The notes under the pieces: generated by a model
The model's input: only the letters and a program-made list of their open reading frames with translations
Databases searched by the model: none
What the model was told of the DNA's origin: nothing
Shown here: positions 27,501-37,278 of the stretch, in pieces
How the letters are laid out: each line of letters starts with the position of its first letter
Numbering within the stretch: the first letter of the stretch is position 1
Made by a program: the position numbers and the translations under genes
NCBI RefSeq assembly: GCF_021228795.1
Contig: NZ_CP089309.1
Location: forward strand, 3,224,001 to 3,288,000
DNA: 64,000 nucleotides
Source of the DNA: Thiocapsa bogorovii
Lineage (GTDB): Bacteria > Pseudomonadota > Gammaproteobacteria > Chromatiales > Chromatiaceae
Reading direction: 5' to 3'

Positions 27501-30350
27501 ACGGGTTCGGCGACCGAGCCGAATGCGGAGTCGGATGGGGCCGACACGGGTCGCGCGCATCTGCTGGTTCTGTCGGCCCGAACCCCCGAGGCACTGCGCA
27601 CCGCGGCGCTGCGGATGGTTGATCGCCTGGAGGAGAGACCGGTAGGTCGCTCGGTGGATCGCCCGATGGATCCTGGGGTCGTCGAGCCGGGTGCGTTCAC
27701 AACGCTGGTTGGTTGCGCTGTGCCGAGGCTGGTGGACTGCGCTTCGCTTGTCCACCCTACACCGCTTATCCACCCTACGCCGCTTGTCCACCCTGACGCT
27801 ACGATGAGGGATGGTGCCGGGTTTATCGGCGACGCCGTCGAGCCCCTGTCGGCACTGTGCCGGACCAGTTGGCTCGGACGTCACCACTGGCGCTACCGCA
27901 TTGGGGTGGTCGCACGCAGCCGCTCGGAGGCACGCGATCGACTGCGCGAGCGTGCGGCCTCCGCGGCTTTCGACCATGCCGGTGCCGAGGGGCGTGCGCC
28001 GCGTATCGCCTTTCTGTTCACCGGTCAGGGCTCGCACGAGCCGGGGATGGGGCGTGAGCTCTATGCGACCGAGCCGGTGTTTCGCAGGGCATTCGATCGC
28101 TGTTGCGAGGGGCTCGCCCCCGATCTGGATGCGCCGCTTGCCGAGGTGGTTCTGGATCCTCGCGATCGGCGTTTGGAACAAACGGCTTGGGCCCAACCCG
28201 GACTCTTCGCGCTCGAATACGCCTTGGTGGAGATTTGGCGCAGCCGTGGAATCCTCCCGGACGTGGTGATGGGACACAGCCTGGGCGAGTACGTCGCGGC
28301 ATGCGTGGCGGGCGTGATGTCGCTCGAGGATGCCCTGCGACTGGTCGCCGCGCGTGCACGTTTGATGCAGTCCTTGCCGACGGGTGGCGGCATGCTGAGC
28401 GTCGCGGCCTCTCCCGAGGGGCTGGAGTCCGTCGTCTCGCTCGCGTCGCTCGGGCTGGACCTGGCCGCGGTGAACGGCCCCGCGAGTCTTGTGGTCGCGG
28501 GGCCGGTCGGCGCCCTCGATCGCGCGGAGCGTCGGCTCATGGAGGCCGGGATCGGTTGTCGTCGTCTGCCCGTCTCGCATGCCTTTCACTCGCGCCTGGT
28601 CGAGCCGATCCTGGCCGAATTCGGTGCACAAGTGGTGGGGTGTCGGCTCTCGGAGCCGCGGATCGAGATGGTGTCCAATCTCACCGGGCAGAGGGTGCGA
28701 CATGAGGTCACGGATCCCGCGTACTGGGTCGAGCACCTTCGAAGCACGGTTCGATTCGAGGCCGGGATGCGGACGCTCTCGACGCTTGGCTGCGATGCCT
28801 ATGTCGAGATCGGCCCGAAGCCCGTGCTGATCGCGCTCGGCCGCGAGGCGGCAGGCGACGCTCGAAGCGCGCTCTGGCTTGCGAGCATGCAGCCGCCGGT
28901 CGATCCGAGCATTACCCTGTTGAATACCTTGGGCCAGCTCTACGAGCGAGGCGCCGACCCGAATTGGACGGGGTTGGAGCCCGCCGCCGGGACGCGGCCG
29001 CGGGCCCGGCTGCCGACCACGCCCTTCGAACGCCGGACCTTCTGGATCGAGCTCGCCGAAGGGCGTCATGTCGCCGCTGCTCCGTCGGATTCGCTGCCGC
29101 CGCGTTTGCCGGGGCGTCTGTTGGATCTCCCCGGCGAAACCGGTGCTTTGCGCTTCGAGACCCGTATGTCCATCGGCACGACGCCGGAGCTCGAAGGCTA
29201 TCCGGGGCTCGCCGAGTATGCCCTCCCGCCCGCTGTTCTGCTCTATGCGGCGTTGCAGGCGGTACGTCGGGCCGCTCCCGGCGGGCGCCTGTGGTTGGAG
29301 GATCTGCGGCTCGTCGGTGTCCAGCGGCTCGCGGACCCCGGCGTGATCCTGCACACCTTGGTCAAGATGCCGAGCGCCGAGTCTGGCGTCGTCGAGATCC
29401 ATAGTCGCGCCGAAGGTTCGGAGGATGAGCCTTGGAGCCTGCTCATGCAGGCGCGGGTGCACGCCGCATCGGAATCGCCCGTGCCCCATCCGGAGCTCCG
29501 GCGCATGTCAGGACGGACTCGGGATGCGGACGAATCGCTGCTCGAGCGTCTTCGCTCGGAGTATTCCGCGATCGAGAAGGCCGCTTTTTATCGCGCGGGG
29601 GAGCAGCTCGGATTCCGATACGGTCCCGATCTGCAGGTGCTGCGCGAGATCCGCCTTGGCATCGACGCGGCGAGCGCCGTTCTGGATCTGCAGATCGATA
29701 GCGGCGTCGCCCCGTCGCCCCTACCCGATCTGCCGCTGGCGGCGATCGAAGGCGGGCTGCAGCTCTTGGGCGGACTTGATGCCGGTGCGACACCGCCGCG
29801 GCTCGGACAGCTGCGCGCGATCGAGCGTGTCGAGATCCCGACTGCGCTCCCGCGTGAGGTCTTGGTCTTGGTCTTGGTTTGGCGGACGGAGGATCACGCT
29901 GCCGCGTCGATTCGGCTCCTCGATGCGCGGTCCCTGTTGTTGTGTGCAGAGCTTTCCGGGATTCAGGCCGACGAGATGGAGGTCTCCCGGGTCTCGGCGG
30001 CGGAGGGCGAGATTCGAGACAGGCTCGAGCGCGCGCCTCGCGAGGACTGGCCGTCGCTCATCGTCGGCTTCGTGAACCGCATCGCCGGTCTGATCATCGA
30101 TGGGAGCGCCGATTATCGCATCGACCCGCGCCGACCGCTCACCGAGCTCGGCCTGGATTCGCTGATGGCGCTGCGGATCGCCATCGAGCTGAAGGCCGAT
30201 CTCGGCGTCGAGGTCCCGGTCTCGCGGATCGTCGCCGGAGCCACGATCGAGACCCTGGCGGCCTCGTGCGTGGAGCAGGTCATGGGCGGCGATCAGGTGG
30301 TGCAGGGCTCGCAGAGGCTCGACGGATTCTTCCAGGAGGGCGAGCTGTGA
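24510..30350 (+). CDS. modular type I PKS: AT, ACP, KS, AT, degenerate DH, ACP
   Basis: A 1946-residue synthase. An N-terminal acyltransferase (GHSFGE, Ser near 192; PVHTPAF) is followed by a carrier (GLGSLGC, Ser near 508), which looks like a loading unit. The ketosynthase (about 573-1000) has DTACSSS with Cys744, HGTGT and GHLEAAAG, the modular subgroup. The second AT has GHSLGE (Ser1257) and HAFHS, a malonyl-CoA type. A double-hotdog region follows at about 1530-1800, but its catalytic His and Asp are replaced ([18 protein letters not shown]). The final carrier has GLDSLMA (Ser1884). No KR or ER is present. The GTG start at 24510 has no strong ribosome site and is uncertain. A repeat-rich insert lies between KS and AT. 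Confidence 0.88.
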   Translation: MKSAQDRAADVGHPPVGTRTSRLHLLCAPARADLCRALRGALEHGADTFEPPASGAPPESHRLAIVTTDTADFAGAVARALDALETRSSARFNLGNRIYYRDATGYEEPGRVAVLFPGFGHRDTGLARQLGGLSPAVDAWNAAVAGPRPLGLVSGESGSELAGMLDDVLMADLAMWVLMRDLGLSSDLLVGHSFGEHVALVASGMVPSLADLSPLFASVANLDAAGDPLGMLAITEAAVDLIAPELERDPPSVFMALDNCRQQKVFWGPSAVLGRVEARVKAQGLLAYRLTGLACPVHTPAFPVSGELLRRGYAALALSPPRISVWSCSRLRPLPEERAAAIEVLAAQWHEPVRFRESILALFDAGFRTFVEVGPGERLSGFVRETLRGKGVLAVPTHREGHPPLQTIQVALAQLYLLGQTIDPDRLSPQPSVSEERFDGGGIASSSPPETPGDTGLRPAVQQPASTDRHRFRDLVGMIQGEVAGLLDLADPESLDSDTGFFDLGLGSLGCVELSERLGRLLGRPLPQTLAFDYPDIARLARALASAPGTSPECADSDPGRATSAPEPASGNEPIAIVGIGCRFPGGVDSPDAFWQLLREGRDAISEVPPARWDPRAYEAWIDADQREAARNGGFLADALGFDADFFGISPREAKTLDPQQRMLLEVSWESLEDACIDPKGLGGSRSGVFIGISSADYVQRLSPAQRLEVGGYLATGNAASTAAGRIAFALGLNGPAMAVDTACSSSLVAVHLACDSLRRGESDLALAGGVNLMLNPETTVFLANAHALSKGGRCKTFDASADGYVRAEGCGVVVLKRLSDALAAGDAVVAVVLGSAVNHDGRTSGLTVPSGPAQSALIRDCLRTAGIVPSDVGYLEAHGTGTPLGDPIELQALGEVFRSARAAPLRLGSVKTNIGHLEAAAGIAGLIKAALQLRRRRLVPSLHFRTPNPRSDWASLPFEVNRDDRDWDSAGRRIAGVSSFGISGTNAHVILAEAQSTGSATEPNAESDGADTGRAHLLVLSARTPEALRTAALRMVDRLEERPVGRSVDRPMDPGVVEPGAFTTLVGCAVPRLVDCASLVHPTPLIHPTPLVHPDATMRDGAGFIGDAVEPLSALCRTSWLGRHHWRYRIGVVARSRSEARDRLRERAASAAFDHAGAEGRAPRIAFLFTGQGSHEPGMGRELYATEPVFRRAFDRCCEGLAPDLDAPLAEVVLDPRDRRLEQTAWAQPGLFALEYALVEIWRSRGILPDVVMGHSLGEYVAACVAGVMSLEDALRLVAARARLMQSLPTGGGMLSVAASPEGLESVVSLASLGLDLAAVNGPASLVVAGPVGALDRAERRLMEAGIGCRRLPVSHAFHSRLVEPILAEFGAQVVGCRLSEPRIEMVSNLTGQRVRHEVTDPAYWVEHLRSTVRFEAGMRTLSTLGCDAYVEIGPKPVLIALGREAAGDARSALWLASMQPPVDPSITLLNTLGQLYERGADPNWTGLEPAAGTRPRARLPTTPFERRTFWIELAEGRHVAAAPSDSLPPRLPGRLLDLPGETGALRFETRMSIGTTPELEGYPGLAEYALPPAVLLYAALQAVRRAAPGGRLWLEDLRLVGVQRLADPGVILHTLVKMPSAESGVVEIHSRAEGSEDEPWSLLMQARVHAASESPVPHPELRRMSGRTRDADESLLERLRSEYSAIEKAAFYRAGEQLGFRYGPDLQVLREIRLGIDAASAVLDLQIDSGVAPSPLPDLPLAAIEGGLQLLGGLDAGATPPRLGQLRAIERVEIPTALPREVLVLVLVWRTEDHAAASIRLLDARSLLLCAELSGIQADEMEVSRVSAAEGEIRDRLERAPREDWPSLIVGFVNRIAGLIIDGSADYRIDPRRPLTELGLDSLMALRIAIELKADLGVEVPVSRIVAGATIETLAASCVEQVMGGDQVVQGSQRLDGFFQEGEL
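27731..27798 (+). repeat. REP-like palindrome plus three 18-bp tandem units inside the PKS gene
   Basis: GGTGGA (27731-27736) pairs with TCCACC (27751-27756), and the latter recurs at 27769 and 27787. The three 18-bp units begin at 27745, 27763 and 27781 and encode LxHPTP-like repeats in the KS-AT linker. The palindrome resembles GGTGGA...TCCACCCTAC sequences that I recall as dispersed intergenic repeats in gammaproteobacterial genomes. Confidence 0.7.
30334..30340 (+). promoter_or_regulatory. ribosome binding site AGGAGGG that sets the NRPS start
   Basis: A near-perfect Shine-Dalgarno sequence ends six bases before GTG 30347, which overlaps the PKS stop TGA (30348-30350). This favours GTG 30347 over ATG 30356, which would be 15 bases away. 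Confidence 0.75.
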
Positions 30351-33300
30351 GCGGCATGGAGCCGTTCGAGAACCTGGTGCTCGCCGGATGGCGATTCTGG
30401 CTGGACGGGGACCGGCTGCGTTATCGCGCTCCGAAATCGGGTCTCGACGCGGAGGTCTTGGAGCGGTTGCGAGCCGATCGGGCGCGATTGATCGACGTGC
30501 TGCAGCGGGATCCCGGGTGCTTGGATCTTGCCCCTCTCTCGCATGGGCAAAGGGCGCTCTGGCTGCTGCAACAGCTCGAACCCGGGTCTGTCGCATACAA
30601 CCAGTCGATGCTGCTCAATCCGGGTCCCGCGGCCGATGCAGCGCATTGGCGCGCGGCTTGCCGACACCTCCTGAAGCGGCATCCCGTCTTGGGTGCGACT
30701 TTCGCGCTGCGGGACGGAGAACCGGTCCAGCGCTTCGGCGTGTGGGCCGAACCACCGGATTGGGCGGAGATCCGACTGCCGTCCGAGACCTCGGGCCTGA
30801 CGGAGACACTGCAACGCCTTCAAGCGGAGCCCTTCGATTTGGAACGCGGGCCCGTCGCCCGGTTTCGGTGGATCCTCGCCGAGACGGGGCCGACCTTGGC
30901 GATCCTCATCCACCATATCGCCTGCGATGGCTGGTCTTTCGAGATCATGCGGCGCGAGCTGCTCGCGCTGTGCGATCGGGCGGACGCGGACGGGGATCCG
31001 GCGCAAAGCCTCCCCGAGCTCCGCTACGATTATCGCGATTTCGTGCTGTGGCAGCGGGAGATGTTGGCGAGCGCACGGGGCGAGCAACTTTGGGATTTTT
31101 GGAAGACTGTGCTCGCCGGCCCGATTGCGCCGCTTGAGCTTCCGAGAGATTTCGCGCGATCGCCGAAGCCATTGCGTTGCGCGGGCACCGTCGAGAGCGT
31201 CCTCGACGCCGAGGCGGCTGCGCGGCTCGGCGTGTTGGCCAAGGCCCGAGGGGTGACCCTCAATGTCCTCATGCTGGCGGGATTCCTGGCCCTTCTGCAC
31301 CGCTGGACGCGGCATACGGATCTTCTCGTCGGGGTGCCGACGGCAGGTCGCGGACTCCCCGAATGGCAGGGGGTGGTCGGTTACTTTGTCGACCCCGTTG
31401 GGATCCGCGCCGGGGTCGATCCGGACGACGCCTTCGATACCTTGCTCGAGCAGGTGCGCTCGCGCTTTCTGGCTGCCCTCGAGCATCGGGATCTCCCCTT
31501 CGCCTTGATCGTCGAACGCCTGGGTGGGCAACGCGATCCCGAGCGCTCGCCGCTCTTCGATGTCCTGTTCAATTTCATCGGCCTTCGGGGCGCGGAGCCG
31601 CTCGCGGAGATCGCGGCGGTCGACGCGAAGTTCGAGCTCACGCTCACCGTCGTCGAGCTCGACGCAGGTCTTCGGTTGAGCTTCGGGTTTCGCACCGATC
31701 TTTTCGAGGCGGCAACGATCGAGCAGCTCGCAGCCGGTTTCAAGCGGTTGCTCGCCGCCATCTGCGACGATTCGAGCCGCCCGCTGGCTCACTTGCCCCT
31801 CTTAGCCGATGCTGTTCCCGCCCCTGCGATTCGCGGCCGCACGCTCGACTCGGCGACACTCGCGCCGGTCCACGTCTTGATCCGGGAGGCCGGTCGTCGC
31901 TGTCCCGATGCCGTGGCGTTGGCCGATCGGCCCGAGGTCGACATGAGCGCGGTACGATCATTGACCTATCGCGCCCTGTCGAGCGAGATCGATCGCATCG
32001 CCGGCGGGCTCCTGTCTGCCGGCTGCGTCAGGGGATCGCGGATCGGTCTGTGTTGCGAGCGCGGCTCCGATGCCGTTGTCGGTCTGCTTGCGGTCCTCGC
32101 CGCAGGCGGGGCCTACGTTCCTCTGGACCCGGACGATCCGCCGCACCTGATGCGCGAGATGCTGGCCCGGGCCGCGGTCTCTCTGCTGTTGACCCAAGGT
32201 GTGCTTGCGGAACGTCTCCGAACCTTGGGCGCGCCGATACTACTCTTGGAGGACATGCAGGCGCCGACGCCCGGACGGAAGCCCCCCGATCCCGGGGTCG
32301 GTCCGGACGACCTCGCCTGTGTCATCTTCACCTCGGGCTCCACCGGCCGACCCAAAGGGGTCGCTGTCGAGCATCGTGGTCTGACGAACTACGTGGCCAG
32401 CATGACGGAGGACCTCGGGATCCAGCCGGGATCCAGCTTCGCGTTGGTTTCCTCGCTCACCGCGGATCTCGGTAACACCGCCATCTTCCTCGCGTTGACG
32501 AGCGGGGGAACCCTGCATGTCCTGCCGAAGGCAATGACGACGGAGCCGGCCGGCTTTCGGGACGCCCTCGCGCACGGGATCGATTACTTGAAGATCGCAC
32601 CCTCGCATCTTGCTGCCCTCGGGATCGGCGGGCCGCGGGCATTGCCGCGCAAGGGGCTGATTCTCGGCGGCGAGTCGAGCCCATCCGACTGGGTCCAGGG
32701 GCTGCTCGGGGAGGGCGGGTGTCGAATCTTCAACCATTACGGTCCGACCGAGGCGACGATCGGCGTCTTGATACACGAGGTGCGTCGCGAGGACCGAGGA
32801 TCCGGCCCGACCTTGCCTTTGACCCGGGCGGTCGCGAACTGCGCCGTATTCCTGCTGGATCCGAGTCGGCAGCCTGTGCCGAGGGGGTTTCCGGGAGAGA
32901 TCTGGATCGCCGGGCCTTGTTTGGCACGAGGATACGTCGGCGAAATGGCCGACGGCGTACCGGGTTTCGCGGTGCTCCCGGGCATCGGGCGGGCCTACCG
33001 GACCGGTGATCTGGCGCGGCAAGGTTCAGACGGAGGGTTGCGGATCCTGGGGCGGGTGGATCGGCAAGTGAATCTCCACGGACATCGTATCGAGCTGGTG
33101 CAGATCGAGCAGGCGCTGGTGGCGCATGGCGAGGTCGATCAGGCGCTCGTGCTGCCCGATGTCGACGGGCTGCAGGCGTCGCGACTGATCGCATGGGTTG
33201 TGGTGTCCGAGGCCGGAGGCGCGGCATTGTCGGGGGAGACGCTGCGCGGCTTTCTTGCTGCGCAGCTGCCGGCTCACCTGATTCCGAGTCGGTTCAACCT

Positions 33301-34522
33301 CGTTGATCGCATCCTTCTGACCCCGAACGGCAAGGTCGATGCCCGAGCCATGCGCGCACTGCAGCCGGCGGAGATGCCCGGCGAACGGCACCCCACCATC
33401 ACGGATGCGACCCAGTTGCGCCTGTGCGTGATCTTCTCGGAGGTCTTGCGCGTCGAGCAGGTGAGCGCGCGGGACGATTTCTTTGCGCTCGGCGGGCATT
33501 CGCTTTTGGCGGTCCAGCTGGCCGGGCGGATTTTCCGAGAGTTCGGCAAGCGCTTGCCGCTTGCCGTCTTCTTCACACATCGCACGGTCGAGGCACTCGC
33601 CGAGGTGCTTCGGGAGTCGGGCGATCCTGCCGAGCGGGACTCCATTCTCGTGCCGATCCGCCGAAGCGGGGACGGCGCGCCGATCGTCCTCTTTCCCGGA
33701 GCTGGCGGCAGCATTCTTTACTTCGAGGCATTGGCGGTCGCCTTGGGCGGCGTGGCCCCGATCTGGGGTGCGCAGGGCTCGAGGGGTGACATTGCGACGA
33801 TGGCCTTGCGATACCATGAGGCGATTCTTGATCGCCTCGGGCCTCGGCCCTGCCATCTGATCGGTCATTCCTTTGGTGCATTGGTCGCCTTCGAGCTTGC
33901 GCGCTTGCGTGAAGGCTGCGGCCATCCAACCGGATCGCTCTGGGTCTTGGACAATCCGGCCCCGCGGGCGGCGAGTGAGGAACGATACCGTCACTGGAGC
34001 CTCTCCGATTGGTATGCCCATATCGCCCGACGGATCGCCCGACTTTATGATGTCCCTTTGGCCCTCGATCGCGACGCGTTGGAAGGTAAGACAGACTCCG
34101 AGCAGGCCGAGCTCTTCGCCGGGTACCTGGTCGAGGCTGGTGCACTGCCGCGAGGGACGCCTCGGGAGCAGCTCGACGATTTTGTCGTGACCTATCGCGA
34201 GAACGTCATTGCAGGGGAGCGCTACGCTCGACCGAGTGCGCCTCTGCGCGTGCCGATTCACCTCGTCAAGGCGTGCGATCGGGACGTTCTAATCGCATCC
34301 GAGGATGGTCCGGAGGATCTACTGTCGGGTTGGGAGGCATGCAGCCTGTATCCGATCCGGTCGTTCGAGGTTCCCGGAACCCACATCACGATGCTGCTGC
34401 GGCCCCACGCCGATCATCTCGCCGAGTGCATCCGATCGCTGATCGCGGCGTCATCCGAGTCAGCCGAGTCGGCCGAGTCGGCCGAGTCGGCCGAGATGGA
34501 TCACGAGGTACTGTCCCGATGA
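30347..34522 (+). CDS. single-module NRPS: TubC-like docking, C, A, T, TE
   Basis: A 1391-residue synthetase. Residues 1-55 ([20 protein letters not shown]) match the TubC N-terminal docking domain that receives a chain from an upstream subunit. The condensation domain (about 60-480) has HHIACDGWS. The adenylation domain (about 510-1000) has [27 protein letters not shown] and NGKVD; hand alignment gives the pocket code D-L-T-K-L-L-H-I-G-K, close to aspartate-type codes. The carrier has GGHSLLA (Ser near 1052) and the thioesterase GHSFGA (Ser near 1174). The C terminus ends in SAE repeats. It likely condenses one amino acid with the acyl chain from the preceding PKS and releases the product by TE. 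The GTGA overlap with the PKS gene shows coupling. Confidence 0.9.
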   Translation: MSGMEPFENLVLAGWRFWLDGDRLRYRAPKSGLDAEVLERLRADRARLIDVLQRDPGCLDLAPLSHGQRALWLLQQLEPGSVAYNQSMLLNPGPAADAAHWRAACRHLLKRHPVLGATFALRDGEPVQRFGVWAEPPDWAEIRLPSETSGLTETLQRLQAEPFDLERGPVARFRWILAETGPTLAILIHHIACDGWSFEIMRRELLALCDRADADGDPAQSLPELRYDYRDFVLWQREMLASARGEQLWDFWKTVLAGPIAPLELPRDFARSPKPLRCAGTVESVLDAEAAARLGVLAKARGVTLNVLMLAGFLALLHRWTRHTDLLVGVPTAGRGLPEWQGVVGYFVDPVGIRAGVDPDDAFDTLLEQVRSRFLAALEHRDLPFALIVERLGGQRDPERSPLFDVLFNFIGLRGAEPLAEIAAVDAKFELTLTVVELDAGLRLSFGFRTDLFEAATIEQLAAGFKRLLAAICDDSSRPLAHLPLLADAVPAPAIRGRTLDSATLAPVHVLIREAGRRCPDAVALADRPEVDMSAVRSLTYRALSSEIDRIAGGLLSAGCVRGSRIGLCCERGSDAVVGLLAVLAAGGAYVPLDPDDPPHLMREMLARAAVSLLLTQGVLAERLRTLGAPILLLEDMQAPTPGRKPPDPGVGPDDLACVIFTSGSTGRPKGVAVEHRGLTNYVASMTEDLGIQPGSSFALVSSLTADLGNTAIFLALTSGGTLHVLPKAMTTEPAGFRDALAHGIDYLKIAPSHLAALGIGGPRALPRKGLILGGESSPSDWVQGLLGEGGCRIFNHYGPTEATIGVLIHEVRREDRGSGPTLPLTRAVANCAVFLLDPSRQPVPRGFPGEIWIAGPCLARGYVGEMADGVPGFAVLPGIGRAYRTGDLARQGSDGGLRILGRVDRQVNLHGHRIELVQIEQALVAHGEVDQALVLPDVDGLQASRLIAWVVVSEAGGAALSGETLRGFLAAQLPAHLIPSRFNLVDRILLTPNGKVDARAMRALQPAEMPGERHPTITDATQLRLCVIFSEVLRVEQVSARDDFFALGGHSLLAVQLAGRIFREFGKRLPLAVFFTHRTVEALAEVLRESGDPAERDSILVPIRRSGDGAPIVLFPGAGGSILYFEALAVALGGVAPIWGAQGSRGDIATMALRYHEAILDRLGPRPCHLIGHSFGALVAFELARLREGCGHPTGSLWVLDNPAPRAASEERYRHWSLSDWYAHIARRIARLYDVPLALDRDALEGKTDSEQAELFAGYLVEAGALPRGTPREQLDDFVVTYRENVIAGERYARPSAPLRVPIHLVKACDRDVLIASEDGPEDLLSGWEACSLYPIRSFEVPGTHITMLLRPHADHLAECIRSLIAASSESAESAESAESAEMDHEVLSR
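34457..34495 (+). repeat. 9-bp tandem repeat encoding (ESA)n at the NRPS C terminus
   Basis: Four GAGTC(A/G)GCC units plus a partial unit lie just before the stop of the NRPS gene and encode a flexible [13 protein letters not shown] tail. Copy number may vary by slippage in steps of three residues. Confidence 0.85.
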
Positions 34523-35535
34523 ATGCGGCCTTTCTCGCCTGCGGCGGTATGCTGGCCTGCGCGGTCGGAGCCGCAGCCCGTCTTGGGATTGCCGACCTTC
34601 TCGCTGACGAGCGGTTGTCGGCGGATGCCTTGGCTGAACGAACCGGGACCCTTCCCGACGTTCTCGAAGCCGTCCTGGACCTGCTTTGTACCCAAGGGGT
34701 GTTTTGTCGCGATGAAGCGGGTCGCTTCTCCAACACGCCGGACTCCGAGCCTTTGCGCTCCGCTCATCCGCGATCGATGCGCCATTTCTGCATGTTGGCG
34801 TCCGCCGAGTATCAGCAGGCCTTCGGGGCGCTGATGGTGACCCTCTCGACCGGCGAATCCGGGTTCCGCGCGACCTTCAACGGCTCGATTTACGACTATA
34901 TGACCCAGAATCCGGAGGCCGGTCGCGTCTATGATCTGGCGATGGAGGATTTGTCGCGTCCCTTGTCCTCGACGCTTGCGAGCGAGTGGGTCTTCGCGGA
35001 GTCCACGACCCTGTTGGATCTCGGAGGCGGACACGGCGTCTTGCTCCGCGGTCTTCTGCGCGCGCGACCGGATGTGCTGGGCATCTGCTTCGATCGCCCG
35101 GATGTCTGCGCGCGGGGTGAGCTCGATCTTCGGGAGACCGCCTCGGATCTGCTCGGACGCCTGCGTTTCATGGCCGGTGACTTCTTCTCCGACGTTCTGC
35201 CGGATGCCGATGTCTACCTGCTGAAGAACGTCATCCACAATTGGACGGACGAGAGCGCGATCCGGCTTCTCTCGAACGTTGCGGACGCGCTGAGCCGGCG
35301 CTCGAATGCACGATTGTTGGTGATCGAATCGCTCACGGATGGCGGATTCTCCGACACCTATCGTGCGATCGATAAGATACTTGCTCGTGTACTCTGCGAA
35401 TCCGGGACACGTCTGCGCGACCTGAATACATTGAGCCGTTTGATCGAGCGTAGCCGCCTCGTGTTGTTGCGGACACATGGGCTGTCGACCGGGCATACCC
35501 TTCTGGAATGCAGAGGCGTATCGATTGAATCGTGA
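34519..35535 (+). CDS. SAM-dependent O-methyltransferase (COMT/AdoMet_MTase family 2)
   Basis: A 338-residue methyltransferase with an N-terminal helical dimerisation region (about 1-90, including a winged-helix-like LAERTGTLPDVLEAVL) and a C-terminal Rossmann domain. The SAM loop is LLDLGGGHG and the catalytic region reads LKNVIHNWTDE, with the His expected as general base. The family methylates hydroxyl groups of phenolic or enolic polyketides. The ATG overlaps the NRPS stop as ATGA, so it acts in the same pathway. An open frame reaches further upstream but lies within the NRPS gene and is not used. Confidence 0.85.
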   Translation: MNAAFLACGGMLACAVGAAARLGIADLLADERLSADALAERTGTLPDVLEAVLDLLCTQGVFCRDEAGRFSNTPDSEPLRSAHPRSMRHFCMLASAEYQQAFGALMVTLSTGESGFRATFNGSIYDYMTQNPEAGRVYDLAMEDLSRPLSSTLASEWVFAESTTLLDLGGGHGVLLRGLLRARPDVLGICFDRPDVCARGELDLRETASDLLGRLRFMAGDFFSDVLPDADVYLLKNVIHNWTDESAIRLLSNVADALSRRSNARLLVIESLTDGGFSDTYRAIDKILARVLCESGTRLRDLNTLSRLIERSRLVLLRTHGLSTGHTLLECRGVSIES

Positions 35536-35548
35536 GGATCGACGTGCA

Positions 35549-36376
35549 ATGCCGCCGAGGCGTGGCGATCAGCAACCGAAGAGTCCCGTCGCCGGGACCT
35601 GTGCGGCCCTCCCGCCGAGCCGATTCTCCCGCCTCGTCGAGCGACCGCTTCCTCCGCTCGACGACGAGGTTCATCTCTACACTTGGGATTTGGACCGGCG
35701 CGCCCTGCAGATCGAGGACGATTGGATGTCGCACGACGAGCGCGTCCGCGCCGAGAGGTTCCGGTTTGAGCGAGACCGGCGCCGATTTCGTGCGACGCGG
35801 CAGACGCTGCGTTGGATCCTCGGGTCGTATTGCGGATGCTCCCCCGAGTCGATCCGATTCGGCTACGGCCGAGCAGGCAAGCCGCACCTCGTCGGCAGCG
35901 AACTGGGTTTCAATCTCTCCCACTCGGGAGGGCGGGCACTCCTGGCGGTCGTATCGCGCGGTGCCGTCGGGGTCGACCTCGAGGAAGTCAGGCCTATTGG
36001 GGGTCCGCTCGGAATTGCCGAGCACTTTTTCTCGCCGATCGAAGTAGCCGAGCTCAAGCGGATTTCCCTTCAATCCCCCTCGCTCCTGCTGCAGGCATTC
36101 TTCCAGTGTTGGACACGTAAAGAGGCCTATTTGAAGGCATCCGGCGCGGGGCTGTCGGAAGAGGCTCTTCGCGCCTTCGCAGTCTCCTGTCACCCGGACG
36201 AGACGCGGCGTCTTTTGACTGACGATAGTCGCCTTGGGGCTCATTCGGGATGGTCCTTTACCGACGTCGTGCCCCACGACGGTTTTGTCGGCGCCGTGGC
36301 GGTGTCCGAAGAGTGTAGGCGTTGGTCGGTATGGGCATTCGAGCTCGATTCGCAGATGGGAGATTTCGGGCCCTAG
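35549..36376 (+). CDS. Sfp-type 4'-phosphopantetheinyl transferase
   Basis: A 275-residue enzyme that activates carrier domains by attaching phosphopantetheine from CoA. The motifs are FNLSHSGG, GVDLEEVRP (metal-binding Asp/Glu) and WTRKEAYLKASGAGL, complete and in the usual order. ATG 35549 has GAGGA about ten bases upstream and lies 13 bp after the methyltransferase stop. As the last gene of the rightward operon it should serve the seven carrier sites encoded in the cluster: two in each PKS, one NRPS T domain, the free ACP, and possibly others elsewhere. Confidence 0.92.
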   Translation: MPPRRGDQQPKSPVAGTCAALPPSRFSRLVERPLPPLDDEVHLYTWDLDRRALQIEDDWMSHDERVRAERFRFERDRRRFRATRQTLRWILGSYCGCSPESIRFGYGRAGKPHLVGSELGFNLSHSGGRALLAVVSRGAVGVDLEEVRPIGGPLGIAEHFFSPIEVAELKRISLQSPSLLLQAFFQCWTRKEAYLKASGAGLSEEALRAFAVSCHPDETRRLLTDDSRLGAHSGWSFTDVVPHDGFVGAVAVSEECRRWSVWAFELDSQMGDFGP

Positions 36377-36485
36377 CCATCGGCTACCCGCGAATCAGAA
36401 CGTTTGAAGGCGATCAATCGCGATCGACGAGGTTTTCATGGCGGTACGACCGAGTATGTGTCGGCTTTTCCGATGAGGATGTGGC

Positions 36486-37136
36486 GTGATCGAGAAATAC
36501 GTATTTATCGTAACCTATGGCCGTTCCGGATCAACCTTGCTGCAGGCCGTATTGAATTCGATTCAAGGCTATTGTATTCGCGGCGAAAACAATTTAGCGA
36601 TACTCCCTCTCTATCGGAGTACGCAGCGGCTTCTTAAGGCCAAGCAGGACTATCGCGTAAAGCCGATTCCATCGAATCATCCTTGGTACGGTTTGGACAA
36701 CATCGATCTCGATCGGTATACGCGGTCGTTGGTCGATGCCTTCGTGACCAACGTTCTTATACCTCCGGCAGATTGTCGTGTCTGCGGCTTCAAGGAGATC
36801 CGCTACTACGCAGCCGAGGAGATCACTGAATTGCTGGATTTCTTCCGGACGGCTTTTACTGACTCCCGAATCGTCTTCAACACCAGGGACGCCCTCGCGG
36901 TAGCCCGGTCGCGTTGGAATGCAAAGATGGATCAGGCGGCCGTCGTCGAGAGCGTTCACCGTATGGATGCGGTCTTCGCTGATTACCAGGCGAAACATCC
37001 CGAGCAGACATATTTGGTCTTATATGACCAATATGCGAAGGATCCTTCCAAGCTAGAGGGTCTGTTCGATTTCTTGGGTGAGGCTTTCGACCCCGTCATT
37101 GTCGGCCGTGTCTTGTCCGAGAAACTGATGCACTAG
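36486..37136 (+). CDS. sulfotransferase (PAPS-dependent)
   Basis: A 216-residue protein beginning IEKYVFIVTYGRSGSTLLQ, the P-loop-like 5'-phosphosulfate site of sulfotransferases (GRSGSTLL). The later RIVFNTRDALAVARSRW matches the 3'-phosphate-binding motif with its conserved Arg and Ser. Such enzymes move sulfate from PAPS to hydroxyls of sugars or small molecules. The start is GTG 36486 after a GAGGAT ribosome site. It follows the polyketide operon by 109 bp on the same strand, so it could act on the lipid or on the glycan made by the genes to the right. The base composition here is noticeably more AT-rich than in the cluster. Confidence 0.75.
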   Translation: MIEKYVFIVTYGRSGSTLLQAVLNSIQGYCIRGENNLAILPLYRSTQRLLKAKQDYRVKPIPSNHPWYGLDNIDLDRYTRSLVDAFVTNVLIPPADCRVCGFKEIRYYAAEEITELLDFFRTAFTDSRIVFNTRDALAVARSRWNAKMDQAAVVESVHRMDAVFADYQAKHPEQTYLVLYDQYAKDPSKLEGLFDFLGEAFDPVIVGRVLSEKLMH

Positions 37137-37278
37137 TCCTGGCCGGATCTCGCCTCCTCATCGGAGCCTAGCGTCGGCAACAAGATCTTCCGAGCCGAGA
37201 AGAAGCTCACGCATGTCGGAATGGAGGGTCGCTGCCGGCAATCCGCACAAGGCGTTCGGTAAATGCCCTGGTCAGTGA

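Noticed and set aside
29879-30346. Upstream extension of the NRPS frame
   Set aside because: It lies inside the PKS ACP region in a different frame and is Arg-rich. The ribosome site at 30334-30340 places the start at 30347.
34273-34518. Upstream extension of the methyltransferase frame
   Set aside because: It overlaps the TE domain of the NRPS. The ATGA overlap at 34519 gives a normal methyltransferase N terminus.
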